In this document: piece after piece, positions 1 through 7,670 of the stretch
How the letters are laid out: each line of letters starts with the position of its first letter
How positions within the stretch are numbered: the stretch's first letter is position 1
NCBI GenBank assembly: GCA_964431205.1
Contig: CAYSIX010000108.1
Span: 1-13,098, forward strand
Reading direction: 5' to 3'
Source: CAYSIX01 sp964431205
GTDB taxonomy: Bacteria > Planctomycetota > Phycisphaerae > Phycisphaerales > Phycisphaeraceae
Length of the DNA stretch: 13,098 nt
Notes under the pieces: generated by a model
What the model saw: the letters and a program-made list of their open reading frames with translations, nothing else
Database searches by the model: none
Told to the model about the DNA's origin: nothing
Position numbers and translations under genes: made by a program

Positions 1-3000
1 TCGAACGTGCCCCGCTCGAGCATGAGCTTGATGTCGCCGCTGATGTGGCCATTGACGCGAAGCGCCGCGATGTGCGGGTCCTGATCCGCCGGCAGGTCGT
101 CGAGGTTCAGGTCGCGCTTGAACGTGATGATTCGCTGGTGACGATCGAACAGGCGCATCCTCACGTCGTCGTACAGGTTTCGCCAGGAGAAGTCGGTTGG
201 CCCGCGGTCGAAGGCGATGATCTGCTCGCCGGGATCGTCGTTGAGCACGTTGACCGCGTTCAGCAGCCGCACCCGAGCGTCGAGCAGCGTCAGCCACACG
301 TCGGGATGCTGCGTCACCAGAATCCGAACCACGTCCTGATAGACAGTGGGCGCGCGCTGCTTGAGGTGGGCGGGGTTGGTGACCAGGAAGCGGACGACCT
401 CGGCCCAGCCCTCGGTGGTGTAGCCGCCGACGTTCGGTTTGCGGTCGCCGTACAGGTCCTTGCCGAGCCCCTGCAGCTCCTTGCGCCACTGCTTGGGGAA
501 GTCGGCGGCGCGCAGGTCGGCGAACGACTGCTTCTTCGGGTCGCGGCGCTTGAACATCACCTTGTGCAGGTGATGGCCCAGCTCGTGAACGTGTGTCGTG
601 ATCCAGTTGGCGCGGCGCAGCCGGATCGCCTCGTGTCCGGGCCGGTAGAACCCCGCAGCCCAGCGCTTCAGCAGCCTTGCCCGGCCAACGCCCGGCGGCC
701 CCACATTGAACCGCCGCGCCAGGTCCTGGATGATCCGGTAGATGTTGTCGGCCTCGTTGGCGTCGGCGGCGTCGCGGCGTGCTCGGGCGGCGGCGATCGA
801 CGCCTTGAGCCGATTCGGCCGATCGGCGGCTGTCCGCCGAAAGTCGCCCTCGCGGGCGGACAGCGGCCGGTAATCGTTCATCCGCGAATCGGGGTCCTCA
901 CGCTTCGGCTGTCGCCGGCGGCGCCTCGGGCCCGGCCGGCGCGGTGGCCGAGATTCGCCGTCGGCGGCGCTGAAGCCCAGGTCGCCCGCCCCCATTCCGA
1001 TCGGCGACGCCATCGCCCCGCCGGCCGCGCCGCCCTCGGCCTTGGGCAGGTTGAGGTTCGGCGCGTAAGCCGACACCAGCGCCTCGCGGGCGCTGGGCGC
1101 CTCCGCCTCAACGGCGAACTCGAAACGGCCTGTCCCCTGATCCCCTGCTCCGAGTCGATCCAAGAGCGACTTGGAGGCGTTGGCGAACTGTCGCGGGCCC
1201 ATCGTCTCGAGCGCGTGGACGACCGCCGCGACCGGGGCTTCGCGGAAACCGGGCGGCGGCAGCATCGTCTGCTGGTCAAAGAAGAAGTCGCGGATCGAAA
1301 GCCCGCTCGCCTTGTAATCACCGTGCGCTGCCGCCGCCTTGAACAACACGTCCTTGATCGACGGCTCGCGGTCCACCGCGCGAACCAGTTGCGGCAGAGA
1401 CGCCAGGAAGTTGCGGCGGGTCTTGGGCGTCATCGACCCCATCACGGACGGGTCGTCAATCACCCGGCCCAGGAGCATCCGCTCGATCGTGTTCTTGGCG
1501 TCGTCGGTGAGCTTGCCGGTCCGCTCGTTGTAGAACTGGTCCACGTCGGCCTGGCTCCACGCGCCGTCACGGACCAAGAGCCTGACGATCTGAGCCGCCT
1601 TCTTCGGCTCGCCCAGGACCTCACGGAGCGTCGGTGTGGCGTCCGTGTCGGGCGGATTGAGGAACCGGCCGATCGTCGCGGCCGTGCCCTCGCTGATCCT
1701 GCTCGCCCGTGAAACGGCGTCCGTCGCCTGCGTGCGGCCGGTAGTCAGCGGCTGGTTGAGGATGCGGGACAGCTCGCCCGCGGCGTAGTCGCGCTCTACG
1801 ACTCGCACGATCACGGGCCGCTCGATGCCGGCGGCGTCCAACCCGAACTTCGCGGCGGCCTCGCGGACCGCCGACTCCAGGGTCTGGGCCTGCTCGCCGC
1901 CGCGGTCGTAGGCCAGCATCATGCCCATCGTTCGGGCGTTGCCGCCGTACACCACCCCGGCCCGGGAAACGATCGGCGGGCCGTCCACGGCTGTCGGCGA
2001 GTCGGTCAGCAGCAGATCGGGGTCCAGGTCCTCCGCGATCCGCTGGACGGTTTCGCGTGAGCTTCGGCCTTCCACGGGGTCGTGGTACGGCCGCTCGTTG
2101 CGGTCGCCGCCGGGCATCTGGCGGAAGCCGGCCATCGGATCGTGGGAGGGCGTCAGCGCCTCAACCGGCACCACGGCGTAGCGGGCTCGGATCGCCTCGC
2201 GATCCGCGACACGGATCGAAGTCTGGCGGCCGAACCTGGCCTCGCGTGTGAATCGTTCTTGGCGGCGGGCTACCGATACCCGCCCTTCGGGTGCGACTTC
2301 GGCTTCGGCTTCGGCTTCAGGTTGCTCCGGGGTTGGGGCTTGCTCTTGGGCTGGTGGTACTTGCCGCTCTTGGGCTTGCTCTTGCTCTTGTACGCCACGG
2401 TATCGCTCCTTCAAATCGGGATAGTCATCCAACACGCGATCGGGCACCGGCTTGCCCTCACGCAGGGCTCGCTCCACAGACGCGCGGTGCAGGTCTGCGC
2501 GTTCACGTTCCGAACCAATCGTGTCCGCCGCTTCCTCTTGGGTGATGCGCCCCTCGAGCCATGCCATCAGGCGGGCGTATGGGATAGCACGTGTGTCGTT
2601 CTGAAAAAAGGGCCGCCCCGCCGCGGCGGAGATGTCGGACGCCCCAGCCTGCTGCTCCCGTCCATCCTTCAAGATGGCGATGGCCGTGACGTGTGGCGCC
2701 TGCACCTGCTTGCTGCGTCGGGGCCGAAACTCGATGGCCACGGGTCCGGGCGGACCAGGCTGTTTCGACACGAGCCGGAACCTTCTTGGCCTGGCGCTGC
2801 GATCGACGGGGTTGGCGTACTCCGCGCGAGTCAGCTCCCACGGCTCTTTGACTGCCTGAGCTTCGACGCCTTCTTCGGCTTGCTGCGGCCCTTGCCGACG
2901 GCCGCGTTGCACACGGCCCACGGGTTCTTCGCCCCGCCCTTCTGCTTCACCTTCCTCACGCACCGGTCGAGCTTCTTCGGCATCGCGTGTCTCCTGTGTT

Positions 3001-6000
3001 TGGGGGCCAAGGGTTTCAGGGGGTGACACCCGAGTCACCACGTCGAGCTCGTAATCCTCCATCTGCCGCATCAGCCGGTCCGCGGCCCCGCGGTCCAGGG
3101 CCAGCTCGGCCTGTTCCAGCTTTTCTTCCAGCTCGGCGTAGGCCGGATCGTTCTCGCCCAGGTATTCGCGCAGTGGCGTCTCGTCGCCCTCGCGATAGGC
3201 CGCGACGGCCCGTTGCAGCTCGGCCTCTTGAACCTCCACGCCAGGGCGCTGCGCGGGCGCAACGGTTTCCGGGCGTGGTCTCGCTCGGCTCCGCTCGGCA
3301 TCCTCGCGTGTGACCGCCTCGCCCGCCGCGGCCTTCTGCTTGGCTTTGCGGCGCTTCATCGCCTGCGTGGCCTCAGCCAGCACTTCCTCGGCCGACCGCC
3401 CGCTGCCCGGCTCGTACACGGCCACGTCGCCGACCAGACCCGTTCGCACACGCTCGTCGCCGGCGATCGGCCGCTGCTCAGCCTCGCCCTCGACCCGGTC
3501 GCGCAGCGTCCGCGCTTCGTCGGCCGAGACCCCGAACAGGACCTGGGCGAACTCGTCGCCGCCGTAATGGAACGCCTGGTCACCCTCCCGCGTGGATTGT
3601 TCCAGCAGCTCCCCGGACGCCTTGAGGTAGGCGTCGCCGGCCGGCTCGCCCTCGCGGTCGTTGACGCTCTTGAGGTTCTTGGCGTCCCAGGCCACCACCG
3701 CGAACGGCTGCTGCGTCTCGTCCGACCACTTGGTCGCCTGTTGCATCACCTGGTCGAACGCCCGGCGGTTGAGCATCCCCGTCAGCGGGTTGCGGTACGC
3801 CTCGCGGCTGAGCTGACCGATGCGCTGGCGCAACTCTCGGGTGATCTGCTCGGCCCGCTCAAGGTCCTCCCGCGGGCCTCGCCGCCGGTCACGTCGTCGC
3901 TCACCAGCCCGCCGTCCCTGATCTTCACGCCCCTGGGCACCCTCAGCTTCCCGAACCCGCTGGCCTTCGGTTTCTTGCTCATCGGTTTCTTGCTCACCGG
4001 CCGGCTCCTGCTGATCCACGACGACGACGCGCCGGCCGGCCTGGATCATCGACTGTCGGACGCCTTCCAGGTCCGCTTCGGTCCCGACCTCCACCGGCTC
4101 GCCGTCCTGCAGGTGGAACAGACGCCCGCCCCGCGTTGCCAGCACCTCGGCGTCTGGGTTCGTCTGAGCCGCCCGGCGCATGGCCTCGGGCAGACCGCTT
4201 GCCGGTGGTGGGCCTTCCTGCTCGGCCTCCTGCTCTGGGGGGGCGACTTCCGGGGGCGGGGGTGTCTGGACGCCACGCTCGAGCAGCCGGTCAATCTGCT
4301 GGACCAGCTCGGCGGCCTGGCGGGCGGCCTCACGCTGCTGGGGGCTGACGGTCTGGCCGCGTTCGAACCCCTGCATCTCCGCCACCTGGCGGAGCTGGTT
4401 GCGGATCTTGCGCAGAATCCGCTCGTCGCCGGCCTCGACCGCTTCGCGCACGCGAGCGCGCACCCGCGCGAAACCGCCCTCTCCGGGGGCTACGGCACCG
4501 GAGCGTTCTCGTCCCGCTTCAGACTCGCCTGGGCCAGCGCCTTGCTCGCCTTGTTGCTCCACGCCCTCCGCTTGCCCTTCGCCCTCCACCGGCGGCGCCA
4601 CCCCCGGCGGACGGCCGCGAGCCACGTTGCCAGCTTCGATCTGATCGGCGATGGATTCCGGGACATAAGCCTTGATCGTCGTGGCGTGCGGGTTGCGTCG
4701 AAGGCCCGTCAGTCGATGGTAGCCGTCGGCAATCTGCAACGAGTCGTCGCCGGGTCCGGCGAAGAAGATCGCCGGCGGCAGGTCCGCGACCTCCTGCGGG
4801 CTCAGGTTGGCGATCGCCTCGACGTTGGCCTCATTGATCGGCCGGTTCAGGCCCAGGTCCACGATGTCCAGCGGCACGTCCACGAGCTTGAACCGCTCGC
4901 CGGCCATGCCGACCATCGCCTCGATGGCCCCGACGTTCGCCGCGTCACCGCCGAACGTGCGGGCGTACCAGGACGCGAGCTGCCTGGGCGTCGCGATGAT
5001 CTTCGGATCACGCCGGCCGGAAGTCTGCTGCTCCTGCCTCTGCCCCTCGGTTCCGGTTTCCGGCGGTGGTGGCGGCGATTCGTCCGGCGGGACCGGCTCG
5101 GGCGGGCGCGACGCCTGCTCGCGCTGCGCTTCCTGGCGGACCTGCTCGTCGGTGCGGAGCAGCGCCTGGGCCAGTGGGTTGCCGGCCTCGGCTCGCTCCT
5201 GGACCTCCACCCGGGTCCGGTTGCTCAACAGCCCGAACGCGCCGCCGGCGATGCCGCCGATGCCGGCGGCGTAGAGGACGCGGCCGACGTTGGACCAGTA
5301 GTCCGCGTCGTTGGCGTCGGCGCCCATCTCCGCGAGCAGCGCGACGGTTTCCTGGGCGGCCTCGGTGGACCCTTCGGCGAACACGCCCCGCAGCGCCCGG
5401 GCCAGCTCGCCGCCGCGGCCGTCGAGCAGGTATTCGTTCAGCGGAATCCGCTCGAGCAACGAGTTGACCGCGCCGACGACGAAACCCGTGGTCGTGGCCG
5501 TGCGTGACGCCTCACGGGGATCAACGCCCTTGGCGAGCAGCGCCTCGTAGACATGGTTCTGCGTCGCGCCGGCTTCCTTGAAGCCGAAGTAGGCCATGCC
5601 CGGGGCCACCGCCGCGAGCCGCGACGCGGCCTGGGGGTTGCGGGTCAGGACGACGGTGCCGATGTCGCCGGCGAGCTGACCGAGCGTGTACGCGGCCTGT
5701 TCAAGCGGGCCGGCGTCGGCGGTGGGCGCGGTCAAGCGAGAGATGAGCGGATCGGAGCGGATCAGGCGCTCCGTGCCTTCGCCGAACGCCCGCTGAACGC
5801 CGAGCGCTCCGTACTGCGCTTGCTCCAAGCCCAGTCCGCCCAGGACGTTCGCCGTCACGCCGGCGGCGAAGCCGGCCGTCTCGCCCAGCGCCCGCAACGG
5901 CGCTTGCAGGACGCCCGCCGCCAATGAGCCGACCGGGAGGTCGGGCAGAAATGGCAACGGCGCATCAACGTCGGAAACCTTGAGCCGATCGTCGGCCGTC

Positions 6001-6695
6001 AGGGCCTCAGCGTGCTCGTCGAGCCGCTGCTGGTCCTGAATGGGTCGCAGCCGACCGGCGGCCGACGGCTGATAGCCCATCCGCGCCAGCTCCTGCTGCA
6101 TGTAGCGGTAGCGTTCCTGGTCGCTGGCCTCGGGGTGGGCCAGCTCGTGCTGCTGGAGCAGGGCCTGGCCGAGCCGCTCGCGTTCCTGGGCGTAGCGGGC
6201 CGCGGGCGTGTGCTGGGCGTCGAACTCGGCGCCGTACCGCTCGCTCAGCTCGTTGAGCTGCGGCGCGATCCCCTCGAAGAACCGCTGCCGCTGCTCGTAG
6301 GTCAGCGCGTCGCGGTCGCCGTATCGCTGGCGATAGCCGGCGGACTGCAGGTAGGCGTCCTCGAGCCGGCGAACCGTCTCACCGAACCGCTGGTCGATGT
6401 AGCGATCACGCGCCTCCTCGCTCGGGGGCTGGTACTGCTCCTGGAGCCGGTCGAAGCGCTCGACGGCCCGCTGGTGCTGCGCGTCCGGCGTCATTCGGAA
6501 CGGCTCGGGGCTGCCGGGTTCCTGGCCGATCAGGCCGCGCCGGCGGTACTCGGCCGTCAACGCTTGCAGGTGGGCCGGCGGCGCCACGCCCCGACGCTCG
6601 AACTCGGTGGCCAGCCGCAGCGCGGGCGGCAGACCGCCGCTCCCCGAGGCTTGGGGGCCGGGCATTGGCGGCGAGAGCGTGGACGCGGCGGTCAC
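1..6695 (-). CDS. Giant phage polyvalent protein (ParB-like, GGDEF, DdrB-like, HExxH), C-terminus beyond window
   Basis: One minus-strand frame runs without a stop from GTG 6695 to the window edge, at least 2231 residues. An in-frame TAG at 6705-6707 rules out any start further upstream, and AGG at 6704-6706 gives a Shine-Dalgarno 8 nt before the GTG. Approximate residues: 1-240 Gln/Glu/Arg-rich helices; 255-490 Gly/Ala-rich hydrophobic stretches; 530-555 proline-rich linker; 600-690 ParB-like domain with ADGYHRL at 656; 690-950 charged linker; 962-1118 GGDEF domain (NPLTGMLNRRAFD at 969, YGGDEF at 1044); 1283-1428 a segment common in phage polyvalent proteins (EGKPVPDRVLDDYPDL near its end); about 1457 an Ala-Glu repeat; 1505-1845 DdrB/ParB-superfamily region with GGNARTM at 1584; 2037-2041 HELGH, with Glu2095 and Glu2099 as possible third zinc ligand. 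Such proteins are proposed to be delivered with phage DNA to protect it or reprogram the recipient. The role here is inferred; domain calls are by motif. Confidence 0.88.
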   Translation of the reverse strand, partial: MTAASTLSPPMPGPQASGSGGLPPALRLATEFERRGVAPPAHLQALTAEYRRRGLIGQEPGSPEPFRMTPDAQHQRAVERFDRLQEQYQPPSEEARDRYIDQRFGETVRRLEDAYLQSAGYRQRYGDRDALTYEQRQRFFEGIAPQLNELSERYGAEFDAQHTPAARYAQERERLGQALLQQHELAHPEASDQERYRYMQQELARMGYQPSAAGRLRPIQDQQRLDEHAEALTADDRLKVSDVDAPLPFLPDLPVGSLAAGVLQAPLRALGETAGFAAGVTANVLGGLGLEQAQYGALGVQRAFGEGTERLIRSDPLISRLTAPTADAGPLEQAAYTLGQLAGDIGTVVLTRNPQAASRLAAVAPGMAYFGFKEAGATQNHVYEALLAKGVDPREASRTATTTGFVVGAVNSLLERIPLNEYLLDGRGGELARALRGVFAEGSTEAAQETVALLAEMGADANDADYWSNVGRVLYAAGIGGIAGGAFGLLSNRTRVEVQERAEAGNPLAQALLRTDEQVRQEAQREQASRPPEPVPPDESPPPPPETGTEGQRQEQQTSGRRDPKIIATPRQLASWYARTFGGDAANVGAIEAMVGMAGERFKLVDVPLDIVDLGLNRPINEANVEAIANLSPQEVADLPPAIFFAGPGDDSLQIADGYHRLTGLRRNPHATTIKAYVPESIADQIEAGNVARGRPPGVAPPVEGEGQAEGVEQQGEQGAGPGESEAGRERSGAVAPGEGGFARVRARVREAVEAGDERILRKIRNQLRQVAEMQGFERGQTVSPQQREAARQAAELVQQIDRLLERGVQTPPPPEVAPPEQEAEQEGPPPASGLPEAMRRAAQTNPDAEVLATRGGRLFHLQDGEPVEVGTEADLEGVRQSMIQAGRRVVVVDQQEPAGEQETDEQETEGQRVREAEGAQGREDQGRRAGERRRDRRRGPREDLERAEQITRELRQRIGQLSREAYRNPLTGMLNRRAFDQVMQQATKWSDETQQPFAVVAWDAKNLKSVNDREGEPAGDAYLKASGELLEQSTREGDQAFHYGGDEFAQVLFGVSADEARTLRDRVEGEAEQRPIAGDERVRTGLVGDVAVYEPGSGRSAEEVLAEATQAMKRRKAKQKAAAGEAVTREDAERSRARPRPETVAPAQRPGVEVQEAELQRAVAAYREGDETPLREYLGENDPAYAELEEKLEQAELALDRGAADRLMRQMEDYELDVVTRVSPPETLGPQTQETRDAEEARPVREEGEAEGRGEEPVGRVQRGRRQGPQQAEEGVEAQAVKEPWELTRAEYANPVDRSARPRRFRLVSKQPGPPGPVAIEFRPRRSKQVQAPHVTAIAILKDGREQQAGASDISAAAGRPFFQNDTRAIPYARLMAWLEGRITQEEAADTIGSERERADLHRASVERALREGKPVPDRVLDDYPDLKERYRGVQEQEQAQERQVPPAQEQAPTPEQPEAEAEAEVAPEGRVSVARRQERFTREARFGRQTSIRVADREAIRARYAVVPVEALTPSHDPMAGFRQMPGGDRNERPYHDPVEGRSSRETVQRIAEDLDPDLLLTDSPTAVDGPPIVSRAGVVYGGNARTMGMMLAYDRGGEQAQTLESAVREAAAKFGLDAAGIERPVIVRVVERDYAAGELSRILNQPLTTGRTQATDAVSRASRISEGTAATIGRFLNPPDTDATPTLREVLGEPKKAAQIVRLLVRDGAWSQADVDQFYNERTGKLTDDAKNTIERMLLGRVIDDPSVMGSMTPKTRRNFLASLPQLVRAVDREPSIKDVLFKAAAAHGDYKASGLSIRDFFFDQQTMLPPPGFREAPVAAVVHALETMGPRQFANASKSLLDRLGAGDQGTGRFEFAVEAEAPSAREALVSAYAPNLNLPKAEGGAAGGAMASPIGMGAGDLGFSAADGESRPPRRPGPRRRRRQPKREDPDSRMNDYRPLSAREGDFRRTAADRPNRLKASIAAARARRDAADANEADNIYRIIQDLARRFNVGPPGVGRARLLKRWAAGFYRPGHEAIRLRRANWITTHVHELGHHLHKVMFKRRDPKKQSFADLRAADFPKQWRKELQGLGKDLYGDRKPNVGGYTTEGWAEVVRFLVTNPAHLKQRAPTVYQDVVRILVTQHPDVWLTLLDARVRLLNAVNVLNDDPGEQIIAFDRGPTDFSWRNLYDDVRMRLFDRHQRIITFKRDLNLDDLPADQDPHIAALRVNGHISGDIKLMLERGTF

Positions 6696-6712
6696 GGTTT
6701 CATCCTACCGCC

Positions 6713-6740
6713 ACTATGCCAGTTTTGACTACGTTGCCAA
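6713..6740 (-). promoter_or_regulatory. Putative promoter of the giant polyvalent gene
   Basis: On the minus strand TTGGCA (6735-6740) lies 16 nt from CATAGT (6713-6718), which is preceded by TGG as an extended -10. Transcription would begin near 6706, giving a leader of only about ten bases and placing the Shine-Dalgarno at its extreme 5' end. Both hexamers are imperfect, so this is a modest call. The TTGCCAA core also recurs in other promoter regions of the element and may instead be an operator. Confidence 0.35.
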
Positions 6741-6835
6741 TGCGGGCCGCCCTCGCGCTGGTTGCGCTTCAGCCCACAGGGGTCGCGGCGTACTGGTCGG
6801 GCGCGCGCCTCTTGCGGGCGTCGCAACTCTTTGAC

Positions 6836-6863
6836 TTGACAACATTGTTGTTGTTGGTATTCT
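6836..6863 (+). promoter_or_regulatory. Sigma-70-type promoter for the 106-residue gene
   Basis: A perfect -35 TTGACA (6836-6841) is followed after 16 nt by TATTCT (6858-6863), with TGG directly before it as an extended -10. The AT-rich spacer stands out from the GC-rich surroundings. The expected start near 6870 leaves an approximately 80-nt leader containing a terminator-like hairpin. Confidence 0.6.
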
Positions 6864-6889
6864 GCGACGGCTTGAGATGCCCCCGGAAG

Positions 6890-6923
6890 CCCCTCGGCCG
6901 GGCGTAGCCCGCCGGGGGGTTTT
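6890..6923 (+). terminator. Terminator-like hairpin in the leader of the 106-residue gene (possible attenuator)
   Basis: The arms 6890-6903 and 6907-6919 pair almost fully, with a GTA loop (6904-6906), one bulged C (6898) and one T-G pair. TTTT follows at 6920-6923. This is an intrinsic terminator shape on the plus strand, but it lies after the likely promoter and before the ribosome-binding site, with no plus-strand gene upstream to terminate. Attenuation, or shielding of the gene from upstream plus-strand read-through, is inferred. Confidence 0.5.
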
Positions 6924-6949
6924 CACAACACGAAAGGAGGGAAGCGGCA

Positions 6950-7270
6950 ATGGATGCGGACCTGCCCACTTTGAAAGACGCGATTCAATCGCTGCGGGGG
7001 ATCAAGGACGCGACCGAGCTGTTCGTGTTCGTGGCCACCGGCGAGGATGAGGGGGTGATCGCGCTGAGCGTGCGGTCCAACCCGCCGATCGTCCTGCCCC
7101 TGATCACGTCCCAGCGCGAGCTGGCCCAGCGGTTCGCCGTGTTCGCCGACGCGGCGGCGGCGATGGGCGGCACCTCCTGGCGCTGCCTTCGGTTCGTGCC
7201 GGCAGCGAACGGCTCGCACGACGTTACGGCCGATTTCAGTTCGGGCTGCCCCTGCGCTGACCGACGCTGA
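6950..7270 (+). CDS. Small protein of unknown function (106 aa)
   Basis: I do not recognise this family. The start is well supported: AAAGGAGG at about 6933-6940 sits nine bases before the ATG, and promoter and terminator flank the gene. The protein is small and apparently soluble, with no signal peptide or membrane segment. Its N-terminal helix is followed by beta strands around residues 23-51 (ELFVFVATG, then VIALSV and IVLPLI), a helix around 54-72 (SQRELAQRFAVFADAAAAM) and a Cys-containing tail ending SSGCPCADRR. This suggests an alpha/beta fold. It is transcribed divergently from the giant polyvalent gene across a 254-bp gap, so the two may share regulation. A role as an early or accessory phage protein is only a guess. 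Confidence 0.75.
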   Translation: MDADLPTLKDAIQSLRGIKDATELFVFVATGEDEGVIALSVRSNPPIVLPLITSQRELAQRFAVFADAAAAMGGTSWRCLRFVPAANGSHDVTADFSSGCPCADRR

Positions 7271-7287
7271 TCACGATTCTCCGCGTC

Positions 7288-7321
7288 GGCCGCTTGGGCA
7301 GGACGCCCGGGCGGCCTTTTT
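7288..7321 (+). terminator. Strong intrinsic terminator after the 106-residue gene
   Basis: Twelve base pairs form between GGCCGCTTGGGC (7288-7299) and GCCCGGGCGGCC (7305-7316), including two T-G pairs, around an AGGAC loop. Five Ts follow at 7317-7321. It begins 17 bases after the stop codon and ends at the 3' end of the convergent gene. There is no T tract for the minus strand, so it acts one way. Confidence 0.85.
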
Positions 7322-7659
7322 CATGCGCCGGCGACGTTGTGCCGCCGCTGCAGGTGGCGGACCACCGTCAGCCACCGGTTCATCGCCTCGACCGTGGTGA
7401 CCGCGCGGTTGAGCTGCTTCCGCGCCGGCATCTGTACGTAGGGCCCGCCCGGCCTGACCGGGAACCCGTGCTGGAGGTACTTGCATAGGGTGTTGCGGCT
7501 GGGCCGCGCGCCCATGTACCGCTCGATCACGTCCGCCGCGTGCTGGTAGTAGGCGACCTGCGTCTCGGCCCGCCAATCGGGCGCCGGCGTGACCCGGTGC
7601 AGGCGGCCCCGCCGGCGGCGTTTCGGGCTGGTCTGGCGTCGCGTTTGCATACTTGCCAT
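7321..7659 (-). CDS. Small DNA-binding protein, DUF1580/excisionase-like (112 aa)
   Basis: A basic N-terminus (RRRRGRLHR) precedes a compact domain at about residues 40-105. It contains ARPSRNTLCKYLQHGFPV, then a GGPYV turn, then RAVTTVEAMNRWL. This layout (first helix, 'P-S-x-x-TL-x-x-Y-x-x-x-G' recognition segment, strand, and a 'T-x-E-A-x-x-R-W/F' ending) matches small MerR/excisionase-like winged-helix proteins and the planctomycete DUF1580 family. A DNA-binding role is therefore likely; excisionase activity or regulation of nearby promoters is inference. I chose ATG 7659. TTG 7668 and ATG 7650 are also possible, and none has a good Shine-Dalgarno. It is divergent from the HTH gene starting at 7671, only 11 bases away, so the promoters must overlap the coding ends. 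Confidence 0.7.
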   Translation of the reverse strand: MASMQTRRQTSPKRRRRGRLHRVTPAPDWRAETQVAYYQHAADVIERYMGARPSRNTLCKYLQHGFPVRPGGPYVQMPARKQLNRAVTTVEAMNRWLTVVRHLQRRHNVAGA

Positions 7660-7670
7660 AGTAGTCAAAC

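Noticed and set aside
45..1712. Plus-strand frame of 555 codons
   Set aside because: It lies wholly opposite the giant polyvalent gene, where the DdrB-like and HELGH regions are encoded. It shows no domain, has no ribosome-binding site, and its Arg/Val/Gly-rich composition is typical of an antisense frame in GC-rich DNA.
2082..3026. Plus-strand frame of 314 codons with a hydrophobic stretch (FGFGFGFRLLRG)
   Set aside because: The stretch is the reverse reading of the Ala-Glu repeat of the giant protein. It is not a membrane segment of a real gene.
3213..5507. Plus-strand frame of 764 codons
   Set aside because: It is antisense to the ParB-like and GGDEF domains of the giant protein. Its length comes from GC-rich codon bias, and no motif was recognised.
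6692..6703. Three-codon mini-frame ATG AAA CCG TGA whose stop overlaps the GTG start of the giant gene
   Set aside because: It could be a coupling leader, but the Shine-Dalgarno sits directly against its ATG and is spaced for the GTG. Probably coincidence.
6012..6728. Plus-strand frame of 238 codons
   Set aside because: It is antisense to the helical N-terminus of the giant protein and crosses its promoter region.
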